Below are positions 26,341 through 38,332 of a stretch of 64,000 nucleotides of DNA, piece by piece. Made by a program: the position numbers and the translations under genes. The stretch lies in the NCBI GenBank assembly GCA_037903475.1, contig JBAJFG010000004.1, forward strand, positions 1,859,001-1,923,000. The letters run 5' to 3'. The stretch is from Ancylostoma caninum (Eukaryota > Nematoda > Chromadorea > Rhabditida > Ancylostomatidae). The notes under the pieces are model-generated. The model did no database searches. It was not told where the DNA came from and saw only the letters and a list, made by a program, of their open reading frames with translations. Numbering within the stretch: position 1 is the first letter of the stretch; each line of letters opens with the position of its first letter.

Positions 26341-28075
26341 AAAGATTGTTGCTGGATTTGCCGCATTAGAAAGACCACAGAACTAATGTTCCACGGGGAC
26401 TCTGTCCAATAATTGCACTGGCATAAATAATTAATGGAACTATAACTGATAGGGAATACGCAGTTCAACTAATGCTACGAAGAAATAGGACGTATTTTCT
26501 GAACTACTGAACTGTTTCTTTTTGCAGCTGTGGTCGTCAAATTGTTATGTACTTGTAAACAGACAGTATTCCGTGGCTGCTCATCAATATTTTTGTCCAA
26601 CTTCTAAATCATATTCGCGCGCATCTCTCGAATACCAATGCGTTCCTTGAGCGACTAGGAAACACAAAGGAGAATGTATCGTGGTGTGAATTCTATCTTC
26701 ACTACCACTCCAAACTACGGTGCGCTACAGGCCACCTCTGAGTTTCTCATCGACCATCGATCCTCCCTCATTATGTATCGTCCAGTATTAGGCTATTGAT
26801 GACTCGGCTAAGTGAATGTCTAAACTGCTCCATTTTCCGCTGGGCTGAAAATGTTGTACGCTGATCAGAGGTCTCACTATGGGACAAAGATCGCCATCGA
26901 TTCCGGCTATCGTTTCCATGCATAAAGTGGAAAAGCCAGTGCTGGAGCGAAGACCTCTGCTGTCGATACATAGGCGATTGTTGCATGATTTACCGGACTC
27001 AGAGATGGACATATGTTCTCCTCAATCAGCAGTTTCCCCACATTATGTTTACCAGAGAGAAACCCAAAGCCATGTGGCTTTCTTTTCTCAACGTACAGAT
27101 GTACTTGTCCCATGAGGAATACAAGACTAAATGGTATCGAAAGTCCACCAGTAAGAAAATGCTTATCCACTTCTTATCCACCCACCTCGTATCGCGCAGC
27201 TACTTGAGCAACATCGGGCGAACTAGAGCGAAAATGGTCAGTAGACTTGGCCCACCAAATTGCTGCGTCCAGTGGGTATCTTACGAAGCAGAATTCTCTA
27301 CATCCCAGTTTTCAAAGTAGCGCCCCTCCATCTGATGGCTTCAATCTTTCATGAAATGAGCAATGCAATACGATGAAGAATGCGGGTTTTCGAGATGTGG
27401 TGAGAGTTGTACATATAACACCTGCAAACCTAAAACGTAAACTAGTTCACAACATGAGCGATTCATCTCATTACCTGCCAATCTTGTGAGGATGAGTCCG
27501 TGGGATAAATGGGTCGACCTCTTCGTATTTGGATAAATAAACGCCTTGAAGGGCTGAACAAATACGAAAAATCAAAAAATCAAGGTCTTCCACCTCAATG
27601 GGAGCACATTGCATAGTGCGCCATGAAAACTCCGCCTTCCAAACTGAGCCACGGTCTTGTAGCTGGAGCCCGAGGTCATAAAGCGAAAAACAGTAAAATC
27701 CTGCAGGATTGCCACAAAGCTTCTGAAATTAACTAAAAGGATGACTGTATTACCAATCAGTAACGATCTGGTCTTGTATCACAATCTTTGCGGATTCTGA
27801 TCGATTATGGCAGATTGTTAAAGCACACTATAAAAGGCAATAGGAGTACAGTTCCCGGCATTAGCCGTCTGCCGCTCTACCATCTTAACGGCAACGATGG
27901 TGAACACTAGCCGGGCTGTGTGTGTGTTTTTTTTTTAATTTTATTTCTGAATTGCTTGCTGAATGGATTGCATTCTGTAAGCGATAAGGCGTTCGAAAGG
28001 GTAGTCCAAGGTGTGCCAGGTTAGGAAGGAAGGGGTTTGCATACCTTTGCCTCAACGGCAACGCCACCGCAAAAG
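26341..28075. other. Intergenic; possible further Penelope debris
   Basis: Short minus frames at 26771-27170 could be remnants upstream of the GIY-YIG relic, but no motif was recognised. From 27321 to 28075 nothing is supported apart from a GT/T-rich run near 27918-27938. Confidence 0.35.
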
Positions 28076-28183
28076 TTGTCGCCCGGCAACAAAATACCCC
28101 CACTGCCATTCCTTGTCGCGCACCGCTGGGTGACGTCGCTGGGCACCGCCGCGGCGAAAAAAAGTATGCAAGCTCTTGTCGCC
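28076..28183. repeat. Left half of an interrupted GC-rich repeat
   Basis: This segment closely matches 45361-45470 in the same orientation (shared words GACAAAATAC, CCATTCCTTG, CGCTGGG, GCTCTTGTCGCCG). The matching copy is continuous with sequence homologous to 29394-29480, so the repeat here was split by the element at 28184-29393. Confidence 0.75.
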
Positions 28184-29393
28184 GGATCCTTGCCCTACTC
28201 TGAACTTTCGTACCATAGTGGGCCCACCATTATCCCATGGTGGACCCCCAACCGACGGTTGGTTCACCGTTATCCCCCATTTATCACCTAGTTATCCCAC
28301 TATTGTAGGACCCACCCCCAATTATCTCACCTTTCTCCACATCCCACGGTGGAACGACCATTTCACCACGGTGGCCCCTCCAAACTCGTCCATCCCACGG
28401 TGGAACCTCCAATTACCCACTCTTTTCCCATTGTTAGCCCATCTTTTCTCCATCCCCACGGTGGAAATACCGTTTGCCCGCCATTCGTCCACTGTTATCC
28501 CACCTATCCCAATTTCCCACTTGTATCCACATTTGTCCACTAATGACCGGCCTTTTGTCCACATTTAGCCCACCCTCACTCCATCCCCAACAAGGAACAT
28601 TTTGTGATTGTCAGCGATTTCCTTGAGAGATTGTCGTAATCAGTGATTGAACATCGTTGTAAGCACTCAGGCAATGATATAACCCGTCGTACAAAACTTC
28701 TGAGTACCATGAGTAATATTTGAAATGTCACTCTAAGATTACCACTTCAATTATCCTGTAAATGTTGTGGATCATCTTAATTCGGGTCACCGCTTACACC
28801 TTATAAGAGTGCTGTCAAGACGGTCCTTCTAATTACGGAAACTAAGCATTTTTCCTCTACAGTGGATTTTCCTCGTGTTAACTTGAAATGTAAACCTGTC
28901 TAAAGTACTCAGCACCCGCTTTGGACAACATTTTATAAGAGTTAAAGAGAAGAACACGGTGAGACCTGGACATGGCATCGACTGCTGGGTAGTAGGACTC
29001 TCCGTACCAGTAGTTTCCGGGTTACCGGAGGCCAATGCTAGGGCATGCAAGGCCTCATTGACATGGCATGCCCGGTTTTCACGGAGCCGCATCCTCGATT
29101 TGCCCTGTATTCCCCGGTACGGCTCGCATATAATTGCATCATTTGTTCCCAAATCCACTAAAAATAAGCTCGGAAATCCCCAGTTCACCGTGAAAATCCC
29201 CCAGTTTCCCCACGAAAATTCCTCGGTTTCGCCACCCAAACCCCCCCCCCCCCATTCGCCCATATAAGCCCACGGTGGGCCCACTAATAAAGGAAGGTGG
29301 CCACCCCCCGGTATCCCATGGTTGATATTCGGCATGTCAACCATGGGATAACGGTGGGCTCATCGTGGTACAAAAGTTCAGAGTAGCGATCCC
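28184..29393. mobile_element. 1.2-kb TIR element inserted in a repeat
   Basis: The ends are imperfect inverted repeats of about 55 bases: 28184-28241 (GGATCC...CTACTCTGAACTTTCGTACCA...) against 29340-29393 inverted (GGATCG-CTACTCTGAACTTTTGTACCA...). Comparison with the uninterrupted copy at 45 kb suggests a short target duplication, CGCCG. The left third (28200-28590) is pyrimidine-rich with many copies of CCCACGGTGGA and (T/G)TATCCCAC words, themselves short palindromes. A minus frame of 171 codons without a good ATG (28829-29344) has no transposase motif I recognise, so the element is probably non-autonomous. Confidence 0.7.
29312..29350. repeat. Perfect 14-bp-arm hairpin
   Basis: TATCCCATGGTTGA (29312-29325) and its exact inverse TCAACCATGGGATA (29337-29350) flank an 11-base loop. 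The hairpin is just inside the right end of the TIR element. Confidence 0.85.
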
Positions 29394-29480
29394 GCCGCGA
29401 CGTCGCTGGTGTGTGCTTAACCATGGGGGACTATCGCCGCGGCAAAAGTCTGCAAGCCCCTGAAGGCGACATCGCTGAAA
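29394..29480. repeat. Right half of the interrupted GC-rich repeat
   Basis: Matches 45461-45535 (shared words CCGCGACGTCGC, TGCTTAACCATGGG, CGCCGCGGCAAA). Continues the repeat begun at 28076. Confidence 0.7.
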
Positions 29481-31265
29481 CGTCAGCTGTACCAGAGAAT
29501 AGAAAGCATAACAATCTTGGCAATCTCGGACTTGGGACCTATTCGAAGTACGTGTTTTGATCTTTGCCATCAAGACTTCTCGGTAATAACCGTTTTCAAA
29601 ATCCAAACCCGTAAATTTTCAAGTTGAAAGAAATCTCTCAGGGACTTTCCACGTAATGAGCAAAACATGGTTCAAAGATCGCTCAAGCCGCTGCGAATTT
29701 TCTGATTAGCGAACTTCGCAATAGTCGTCGTTAGGAGCCTTAATGTGATGGTACTGTAGCGCGATGTTACGTTAAAAGCACATGATTCTACGAGGCTTTA
29801 TGAGATGTGATTTCACGTTGAGTGGGTGCAAAGACTGAAAACTGCTAATGAACTTGCAAGTTCCTAGTTGCTGCAATAAAATCATACTGCTGTGAAGGAA
29901 TTAAGCGAAAACCCAACAAATTCACAGTGTATGTGAATACTGATATGTTCGAAACGTGGATATATACATATTGTTCTCGTATACTGTGTTTTTTCGATTC
30001 AAATTTCGTTCCATTCGACTATTAACAGTCTGGATCCAGGATCGAGTTCGTCCAGTCAAATGTACACTGTACTTGGAGTGATGCTGCAATGAGTTCATCC
30101 TTACTTCAAGGACAGGTTATTTACAGATGTCCACCCTTTTTGCCCCGTATGGCCTAAAATTTCCAGTCTCATTTGATTTTCCCTACAACCATTCAAGAAA
30201 GTTTTAGAAGAATGACAAATGAAACCCAACAAGTAAAAATATTGTCACAATAACGGATTGCTTGAAATGTGGAAAAAACAAAACAAGCAAACCAGGTTAG
30301 ATAGAAAAACGAAAAAAATACTTTACTCAATAATGCAGGGAGAGGAAACGGTTGCTGCAAATCGTCGAGTCGAAATCGTTTAGTGAAATTTCTGATGAAG
30401 AGGCCAAACTTTTCCTCATGTGCAGAAATGCGAGCTGTTAGCGAATGTAACCTGAGTGTTGTTTTTGATATGGCATATGAAATCTTAAGCAATGCATACT
30501 TCTCCTGTCTTCGATGTCAGAAGCTTGTAAAAATTGTTGAACGAGCATATTACACATGACGCATTCAAAAATTTTTCGCAAGAAAGAAACAACGACAACG
30601 CCAGATGGGTGCCATTCTCATGACTACCGCATCCGTTCGGTAAACCATGAATTGTTAATGTTGTACTTTAGAAGAGTGGATTGCGAGTTTGAGCTCCTTC
30701 AGGGCCCACTAAGCACCAGAATATCCATTGAAATCAAAACGCAAATCAGTGTCGAATCATTGAAAGCAGTCTATTTACCGAATTTCTGATGCAAAATAAT
30801 TCTGTGGTGTCAACTCATTAACTTTACAACTATAAGGTGATAAAACTAGCTTTTAACAACTTTTTGCCCTCCGTTCTTGCCTTCTATGCTGAGTCAGTCG
30901 TGATTAGAAACCTAATAGATGATGAGGTAGAACGAACCTGTACATAACTGTTCATGCTTGGCTTCGACAAAACCAAAAAAACCTGTCCACAAAAATACCC
31001 CACGGGATGTACTTTCGAGTTCAGCTCTATTTCTCTTTTCTGTATTTAACAATAAAACGCAAATGTGCAGAATCCTATTATATTCAAGACAGTCATGAGC
31101 TTACAGATGTTCGCAGAAATGTTATTTCCTTTATGACTTCTTATACCTCGAAAGTAAAGGCGTACCAACATACCTCATTAGACATGATATTGAAGGAATA
31201 GTCCGTTCTCTCTATTGAAGACTCCAACGAGTTTGGTCTGTATACAGTTCGCTGGCAGCGAACCT
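29481..31265. other. Intergenic; two small ATG frames
   Basis: ATG frames at 30556-30789 (77 residues, MTHSKIFRKKETTTTPDGCH...) and 31007-31201 (64 residues) are protein-like but short and have no domain or splice context. Nothing else is supported. Confidence 0.35.
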
Positions 31266-31541
31266 ACAGTGGACGGCAATGGCGGTGGCCCATTCGCGGT
31301 CTCGGGAAGGACGCAGCGCGACCGCGCTGCGCGCGCAGGGATCGGTGTCGTCGCCACCGGAATGCTATTTCTAGGATCTTTTTTCCCGATTTGCTCGAAA
31401 ATCCTTAAAATCGGGTAGAAAAGCTGCTAGAAATTGCATAAGAGCAGCAGAATACATAGGTTACAGCGCACGCGGCGCGGTTGCGCGACGTCCTTCTCAA
31501 GGCCACAGATGGGCCAACGCCATTGACGTCCACTGTTCCAA
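31266..31541. mobile_element. Foldback element with about 75-bp arms
   Basis: The left arm 31266-31341 (ACAGTGGACGGCAATGGCG ... GAAGGACGCAGCGCGACCGCGC) and the right arm 31464-31541, inverted, share ACAGTGGACG.CAATGGCG.TGGCCCAT and GAAGGACG..GCGC.ACCGCGC. The loop is about 120 bases and non-coding. The GCGCGACCGCGC core relates it to the elements at 1184-1671 and 47471-47713. Confidence 0.7.
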
Positions 31542-33969
31542 GCGGACGTGAAATTTTAGCGTGAACGTTGGCCGTAAGTCGTTCGTTCTGGCTTTTTCAC
31601 TCGCATCGTATCGCTCCGAATCGCTCTGACGACGACAAGTACCACGGCTCACTCGCTCCACCTTGTAGCTTTGTATCTTTAATATTCCACCGCACTACAC
31701 AACATGGTCGCTTGCAGTCCAGTGATAGGGGAAAAAAAGTATTCACCAGTATTCTTCTGGTGAAACCTTCAGAATATGGTCCGAACAAAACCGAAGTTTC
31801 CAAAAACAGCCTTTCTTTTCTTTCCGCAACGGTTGGAGAGCTCCTCACTTTCCGAATAATCCGATTTTTCACTCATTCGGAACCGAATACTCATGTATCG
31901 AGATTCAAAGTCTAATATTCAAACACCGAATATTAAAGTTATACACAGACCGATAAAGGATTTGGTCAACACACTCAGCAACTACTCACCTAAATCTGAT
32001 GCAGTGCACTTCTTCACGTTCTGGTACCTTGCCTCAGTAATAAAGGAACGATCTACCTTCCCTGTAACCATAACAAGAAAAAATTGCTGAAGCTTCCAGA
32101 CAAGGAGTAGCAAGGCCGAGACAGTGGAACGGTGTTGCCGAGCAACCCGTCACCATTGAATAAGTCATCGAAACCACTGCTGCTCGAACTTCTAAGAAAT
32201 GCTGAACAAGGTACTTCGAAATGAGAAGGTCATTGTCTTCCTTGTGGCACTTTCGGAGAGAAAAACACCTCATTGTGGTGGCGAATTCGTCATGCGCCCA
32301 GCAATCCTCGACTGACCAGGCATGGAAAGATGGAAGGAAGGGCTGACAAATGTGAACCATCAAAGTATTTGATGCGTTAGGTTTAGTGATAGACGCTTAA
32401 CTTCGTACTCTCTTTCACTAATAAAATGCTAATAAAATGTTAAACTTGCGCAAAATTGTCTAGCATCCTCCTTAAGCCACTGACACCGTTAAAAACCCGG
32501 GTATTCTTCAACATAGTGCTCTTTCATAGATCTCGCGATAGATTCCATCTTGCTGCGCAACTAGTGTGGACTAAATCTGCATGCGGTAGTCGAAACCTTC
32601 TCATTAGAGGCAGGGGCTTACCTCTTATTCGTGTCTACCTACTAAGACATTCTGAACCTTCGCGATGCGCTGATTCCAGCAATGTACTTGAAATGTCCCA
32701 TAGTGGCCTGTAAACCGGTTTTCCGGGACAGGGCCTGTACCAGATTGCCCAAGCAAATTTACATGCAAGGACGTTTATCACCGTTGATTTGACAATCGGA
32801 CAGGCCAACACGTGCTCACCCGACTGTTGCTGTGGCGGACAGCAAGCACAGCTTGGAGCGATACTCTGCCCTGCTCCAAGGAGTACTTCGACCTTATCAA
32901 AACGGGGTATCCGTCAATTCTGTGGCTTTTGTTGTAAATCATTGGAATCAGGGTGGCGAAGTCAGGAATCTGCTGATATCACCGCCACGAAAAACGAGGT
33001 GGGCCCGGCTTCCAGGGTTTCCCCTGATAACGCATCGACCAACTGCCAGAGCTGCATACCGATACTCAGTTGATAGTAGGATTGACAAGTTCGCGTGTTA
33101 ACGTGCGGCTGTCATTGTTCCAGTAGTGTGACAGATTAAAAGATTAGCGAACTTGCAAGTCTGATGACACCATGCTCGCCCGTGGATGTGTAGCCAGAGT
33201 TCGTCTTTTCTGGAGGAATTCTACGCCCATAAAGATGAAAAAGTACACATCCTCTACTGAACTAGTCGGTAGCCTTCATGGAAGCCACATTTTATGTTCT
33301 TATGATCACACATCCGTCATTCATTTTTAATGGATACAAGAGCCGCCGGAAAAAGCCACGCAGCGAAACATCTTCTGCGTCAGTTTCAGGATTTGCAAGT
33401 CGTAAAGAGGTGCGAGGGGAGGGACGACCGAACAGGAAAGGTAAAAACAAAAACATAAGTTCTCGCTTTCACTCTCCAACTGAACGTTGTTGTTACTGAA
33501 ATTCACTCGGCCAAGAGAATCTTGCTCGAGTAATGTTATAGTAGATAGGACAGTGAGCACTTGGCCCTCAGCCGATACTGCTGCTTTCTATTTGAGGTCT
33601 TCTTTTGTCGCTTCTCGGCACAGTTTTGCTTGGAAGTTAACCGGTAGTTCCCTGCGACTCTCACGAATCCACGCTGGCGTACCAGCTCGAAGGCTTCGTG
33701 AGACAGTCGAGAATCAACAACACATCTCCAGCACTGTTTTACCCACTCATTACTCTGCTAGTTCAGTTTCTCGAATCACTTTTGGAAAAAAAAATAAAGG
33801 AATGTTAATAAGAGTGCAGGGCAGCTTGACTCGGAGAGAGACTTAGAAAGGAAAGAAGTTCTCTAAGTTCATCTGCGGTGTAACGTTGGTAAATATTCAT
33901 CACCCCTTTGACGAAACTGAATAGTCCGTCTACTTCCAAATTGACCTTTTATAGTACATCCCTCCCTTA
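31542..33969. other. Intergenic; unassigned frames
   Basis: Frames at 32832-33101 (+, VADSKHSLERYSALLQG...), 33278-33499 (+, basic) and 33487-33846 (+, 119 codons) are open but have no motifs, and none has a partner exon that I could defend. Confidence 0.35.
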
Positions 33970-35259
33970 TTACCAAAGGTAATATGTACGAGGCACTACA
34001 CGAGGAAGTTCAATCACCTCATCCTCTTGCTGTTTCGCTAGCTTTTGCTTCAAGTATACTTCAACAAACACCAAAAAAAGCCACAATAAGCAGCAGTCAC
34101 AAAAAAAAAACGCTGAATTTGAATAATAGTATGCTACCAAAGATGAAGCAGTTTCTGCATTCCATGAAAGGCGTAGAAAACCATCAGTACCCATACTACA
34201 ATGGAGAAATTCTTACATGTAGCGATGATTTTACACTTCAGCCGCTGATGTACCTTGAACTTCTTGGACTGCTATCAAAGTCTTTCCAGTAGTACTTTCC
34301 CTTATCTTTTAATTGATCTCCTAATTCAAACGGGTTCATCTCTAAGTTTAGCAGTTCTCTGGCACGTTTCCTTTTTTCGGTGCGCTCAGTAGCAATCTGA
34401 AGGTGGTGACTTCCGCCCTTTATCTTCTTCAAAATCTCCCAGTAGAAGTGGCTGAAAAAGAGAATGAACCTCAGACTTCCTTTTTCTTTCGCTTGATCTT
34501 TTTGAAAGGCACGCGGCTTCGACAAGACACGGGGTTGTCGGATGTAGGAGTTTCCAGGTACGCGACGAATAATGGTGAAAATTAAGTGTTTTCCACTAGT
34601 TGTTGAACTCAACCCTGCTAGCGATAACCTGTTCATACTACTTATTTGTGCGATATGCGGTATGAACTTGCCTTCTTGTGCTCACTTCAACAGTTTGACA
34701 GTGTGAAACCACATTACCCAACGCGTTGTATTCGGCGGTTGCTCTTTTCGAATTTTTGGAGTTCGTCGTCAAAGGAAATCGCTCGAAGGTTCTGATCAAA
34801 ATGCGTATGCATGACTTACCAAAAAAAAACAAAGAGTCCCCACTAAAGTCGAACTTTTCAAGAAATTCGCAAAATAATTCATCAGGGCCTTCAGGACTTC
34901 CTAAGAATTCTTATTAGCAAGTTCACTGTTCTGTTCAGGAACTGTTGTGTGTTATCATCGTGCTATGCCTTGTGTACGTATATCCTTTTAGCTCTGCCCA
35001 ACTAATTAGGAATCGTGAACCCGATGGACTTGGGGCAGAATCGCCTCTCCCTACACACCCTAGCAAACTTCGGAATGCAGTAGGAGTGATCTCGGATCCT
35101 CTCCTTGTAGCCGAAGATGTTCGAAGGGTATGAGCTTCTATGGGAAACGATGTGTTGTTCCAGACGGAGCTCGAATTTTTGCTGGCGTTTTCCCAACTTG
35201 AGCAAGTTCTTCAGAGTGTACTTCCGTACTAGTAGTGCATCTGATGAATCCCCCGTCAT
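33970..35259 (-). CDS. Candidate six-exon gene of unknown function
   Basis: Reading the minus strand, six segments join in phase at GT..AG sites: 35259-35059, 34900-34820, 34791-34718, 34637-34254, 34195-34138 and 34047-33970 (876 bases, 291 residues, stop at 33970-33972). The first starts MTGDSSDALLVRKYTLKNLL; the third reads NLRAISFDDELQKFEKSNRR; the fourth carries a basic segment and FYWEILKKIKGG; the last ends PRVVPRTYYLW. Introns are 28 to 158 bases, and some acceptors are weak (exons 4 and 6), while those of exons 2, 3 and 5 are good. Exon 2 ends in a nine-T run; another of its frames looks more protein-like, so an indel is possible. I do not recognise the family. The chain was assembled by eye and could be wrong in part. 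Confidence 0.33.
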
Positions 35260-35978
35260 CTAGGTCCCCGATCCGAACATATGAGGAAAATTAGCGATGA
35301 TACAATTACGCAAACACACCCACTCAACTAGGAGTTCTTGATATTTTTGAGCATAAGAGAGAGGAAATCATTCGCTTCGAGGCTACAACGCAGAATTAAG
35401 CAAAAACTCTTGTGAGCCGTGATAATAGAATGCATTTTGTAGGTTCCAGAAGGCACGAAACCGCAAGAAACAGTATTTTTTATTAGAAAAAAAGATCTAT
35501 TCATTCTGAAATATGAGAAATGTGTTGAAAGCCTTGTAAACCAGTGAGAGAAATTCCAGCATACTGCAGAACTCTACAACATACGTAGAGAACCATGAAA
35601 GAAACTATGAGGTTTGGCAAGAAAAATTTTCTTAGGAGGTTTAATTTTGCCTACAAAAAAGGCAAACAAAGCATGAATGAACTAAGCTATTCGGTGAATC
35701 GAGCTTGGCAATGTGGTGGCTGTTAGAGCTGGTCGCCTGCTAGCATTAGCATTAGCATCCAGAAACATGACTGGAGAAATGCCTGGTATGGATGAAAGTT
35801 GGAGGATGTGACACGAGTGCCACTCGCTCACCAAGGAGACTCAAAGCACTGACAAACCTCAAGTGGTTTGCATAGCAATGAAATACCACCCTTCTGAATG
35901 AAAATATTATATTGAAAATGCTTGTTTGAACAGCGACGGTATTTCCAATTATTACCAAATATTAAAATGTACTTAGCG
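35260..35978. other. No supportable gene
   Basis: No convincing coding or repeat signal was seen; likely upstream region of the gene candidate to the left. Confidence 0.4.
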
Positions 35979-36070
35979 AAAAAAGCAGACATTCAACATA
36001 TAAAAAAAGCAATATTGGAGGAAGCGAAAAAGCAGACATTCAACATACAAAAAAGCAATATTGGAGGGAG
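35979..36070 (+). repeat. Tandem duplication of about 46 bp in an open frame
   Basis: Two adjacent copies start GCGAAAAA(A)GCAGACATTCAACAT and end GCAATATTGGAGG. The first copy has longer A runs; the second lost an A in each run, so it is read in a different frame. The surrounding + frame (about 35930-36143) continues to LGFLDELIEVSRGRLSETVL before a stop and may be a decayed exon. Confidence 0.7.
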
Positions 36071-36610
36071 TAAAACGTTAGGATTCCTTGATGAACTCAT
36101 AGAAGTATCACGGGGAAGATTGTCGGAAACTGTATTACATTAAGAGTGAATGGAACGATTCTGAATTCATACGATGGTTGCCAGCATTCGCTTCAAGAAA
36201 TTTTTCCCTACTGTTCGCACATGTAATTAGTTCTGTAGTGCCCTTAGGACATCAGTGAAAGGACAATCATCATCCCTAGCCATAACTGCGAACACTTAGA
36301 TGGAAAGCACTCCGCGGAAGCTTTTCATATGAAGCCCCAAAAAAGAGTGAATTAGGTCTACGTGATGCCTTTCAAGAGTTGTACGGTAGCAGTGGTGAAG
36401 ACCGTTCTGAAAGTATGGAAACTTCCCATTGTCGTGGCGTTGAGGGGAAATCACAGAGTTACACAACATTACAGTTCGATACTTCCACAAAAAATCATGC
36501 GTATCCGGACAGGATACTACAGTATGGCGAAAACGTTGCATTAGGTTAGTTTGAAAATTTTATCCTTATTCACAGTCTTTATAGCCAACCTCAACTGTTC
36601 AGAAGCATAG

Positions 36611-36775
36611 ATGTGCGTGATGGCAATTCACGGCTCACAGCCACTATTATTCGAAGATTTTAAAAGAGTTCCGAAAAATGAACCAGAATTCCAAGAAGCT
36701 CTGCGAATGATGGATGTGAAGAAGGTCTTTCCCAGCGCTTACGGTTTGGATAGCAGACAGAAGTGCGTAGTTTAA
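36611..36775 (+). CDS. Small hypothetical protein or first exon (54 residues)
   Basis: An ATG frame of 54 codons directly follows a strong acceptor-like site (CAACTGTTCAG, ending 36602), which could be a trans- or cis-splice acceptor. The product (MCVMAIHGSQPLLFEDFKRV...) is soluble and charged, with EPEFQEALRMMDVKKVFPSA in the middle. A possible donor (TGC|GTAGTT at 36667 onwards relative to the frame end, 36766|36767) would turn it into a coding exon of a larger gene, but no following exon was found. No known family was recognised. Confidence 0.33.
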   Translation: MCVMAIHGSQPLLFEDFKRVPKNEPEFQEALRMMDVKKVFPSAYGLDSRQKCVV

Positions 36776-38073
36776 CTGTTTCGCGGGTGTGGAGCACTAC
36801 ATCGTGGAAGGGTGGTGCGACAGATTCCAAGGGTTGATCGACTGACCAAGAACATATATAGCTTCAACAGTTTTTTTCCTATAAAATGCTTTTCTTGATA
36901 GTATTTCATCATATTATTGCCACCAAGAAAGCTAACTAACTGTCACAAAAATCCCAGACTTTGTTAGCGCAGCGAGGATTCCAGCGCGAGCGGCGCGGCC
37001 GCGCAGCGTGCTTCACGAGTGCACAAAAAAATGCACCGTCCTCGACATTCATTATATGCAAAATTGCGTAGTTTTGCCTGTACTTCACTTTTTGGGCGTG
37101 GAGTCACTCTGGTGCCAAAAGATATGAACTACGTCATTTTGAATTTTGTTTTCATTGAGGTTTGAGAACTTGGCGTGTAGGACCCATTATTGATCTCAAG
37201 TTGAAGACAAATCCTCCACCTATAGTCCATGTTCAATCTGCGACAGTTCTGCTTAGTTTACAACTTACAAGAATTACTTAGATGCTGCTTTGGAGTGTTT
37301 CTGACTTCTAGTCCCTTGAAAATCTAAGTGGTATGCAATTTTTTGGACTAGAGTACTCATAAAGGCAAAGCATAAATAAAGTTCTGAATAAGTTCCTAGT
37401 CTCGAAAGTTGCTCTTATTGCAGAAGGCAAATTCCGCTCATTCCTGGCCTGAAATCTCGATGCGTAAGGACTGTATAAGGACTTTTTCCTACCTAAAGAC
37501 GAGAACTATCACTAAAGGCAGACCTGCTAGTCGTGGATGACGTCGAGCACTTCACAAACAAACACGCTGCATATCCTCCTCGACGAGAAGTTCGCTCTAA
37601 TTGCAAAATATCTGACAAATTGACGTGAAAAATAAGGCTGCCCAGTCGCCGTAGAGCTGTTGACTCTCTTAGAATCCTCTGGAACCCCTCTTTCTAGAAG
37701 GCGCTATCCATTTTGAGCGCTCTACAAGATGGGGACACTAAAGTTTGAGGGAACTTCTGGGAACATAACCTGAACGTCGCTTGTCGAAGCTGCGCTCCAT
37801 TAGGGATTAATGGCCCCGTAAACGAATGACAAAACAATCTACTGGGAGTCGGGGCCTCACTTTATAATTAGGATCCCAGATGGGCATCGCTGCAGTCGAT
37901 CAGAGCAGCTTGGTTGTGTCTCAATTACTAGCGTCATGATGGCCTAGTGCTCTGAGGGGACTACTCAGTGCGAGGCGGCCGTCTTTCCCAGTTGTTCAGC
38001 ATAACGCTTCATTCTTCGGGTGATTCATAACTGAACTACAGCTCGATCATGCTGACCATGGAAGGATTTCAAG
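36776..38073. other. Intergenic with single foldback arm
   Basis: A GC-rich block near 36970-37020 (CAGCGCGAGCGGCGCGGCCGCGC, then GTGCTTCACGAG) matches the arms of the element at 1184-1671 but has no visible partner. From 37100 to 38070 no gene is supported. Confidence 0.4.
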
Positions 38074-38223
38074 GGGGTCCGACAACTCGCAGCGAAATGT
38101 ATACTGTCAACTGCAGTTTTCGATGCTGATCTCAAATCCGTTATCCTTATATGCTGCGGAGTTCTCTCTGAAGAGTTACGTGGCATGATTCTAGCTTGCG
38201 CGAGGCTGCCAAAATTTGGCTTC
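38074..38223 (+). pseudogene. Inverted partial copy of the exon at 38333-38543
   Basis: About 150 bases match 38354-38503 in inverted orientation, with roughly 85 % identity by eye. Read on the + strand the copy gives LSTAVFDADLKSVILICCGV, where the minus-strand exon gives LSDAVFDADLKSVFLICCGV. It lacks the splice acceptor and the first 13 codons of the exon and continues into unrelated sequence. Either a local inverted duplication of a coding exon or two arms of a foldback element. Confidence 0.65.
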
Positions 38224-38332
38224 ATGGGTATGTTCTACTAAAAGATAGCGGGAACTTATCTGGATCTAAGAAAATTTTGAAAGTGTAATGTAGTTTCAAT
38301 TAGTTGACAAGTTTGAAATAGTTTTCTCTCAC

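Noticed and set aside
28176..28568. 130-codon + frame rich in P, T and H
   Set aside because: Arises from CCCACGGTGG and TATCCCAC repeats inside the TIR element; antisense frames are equally open.
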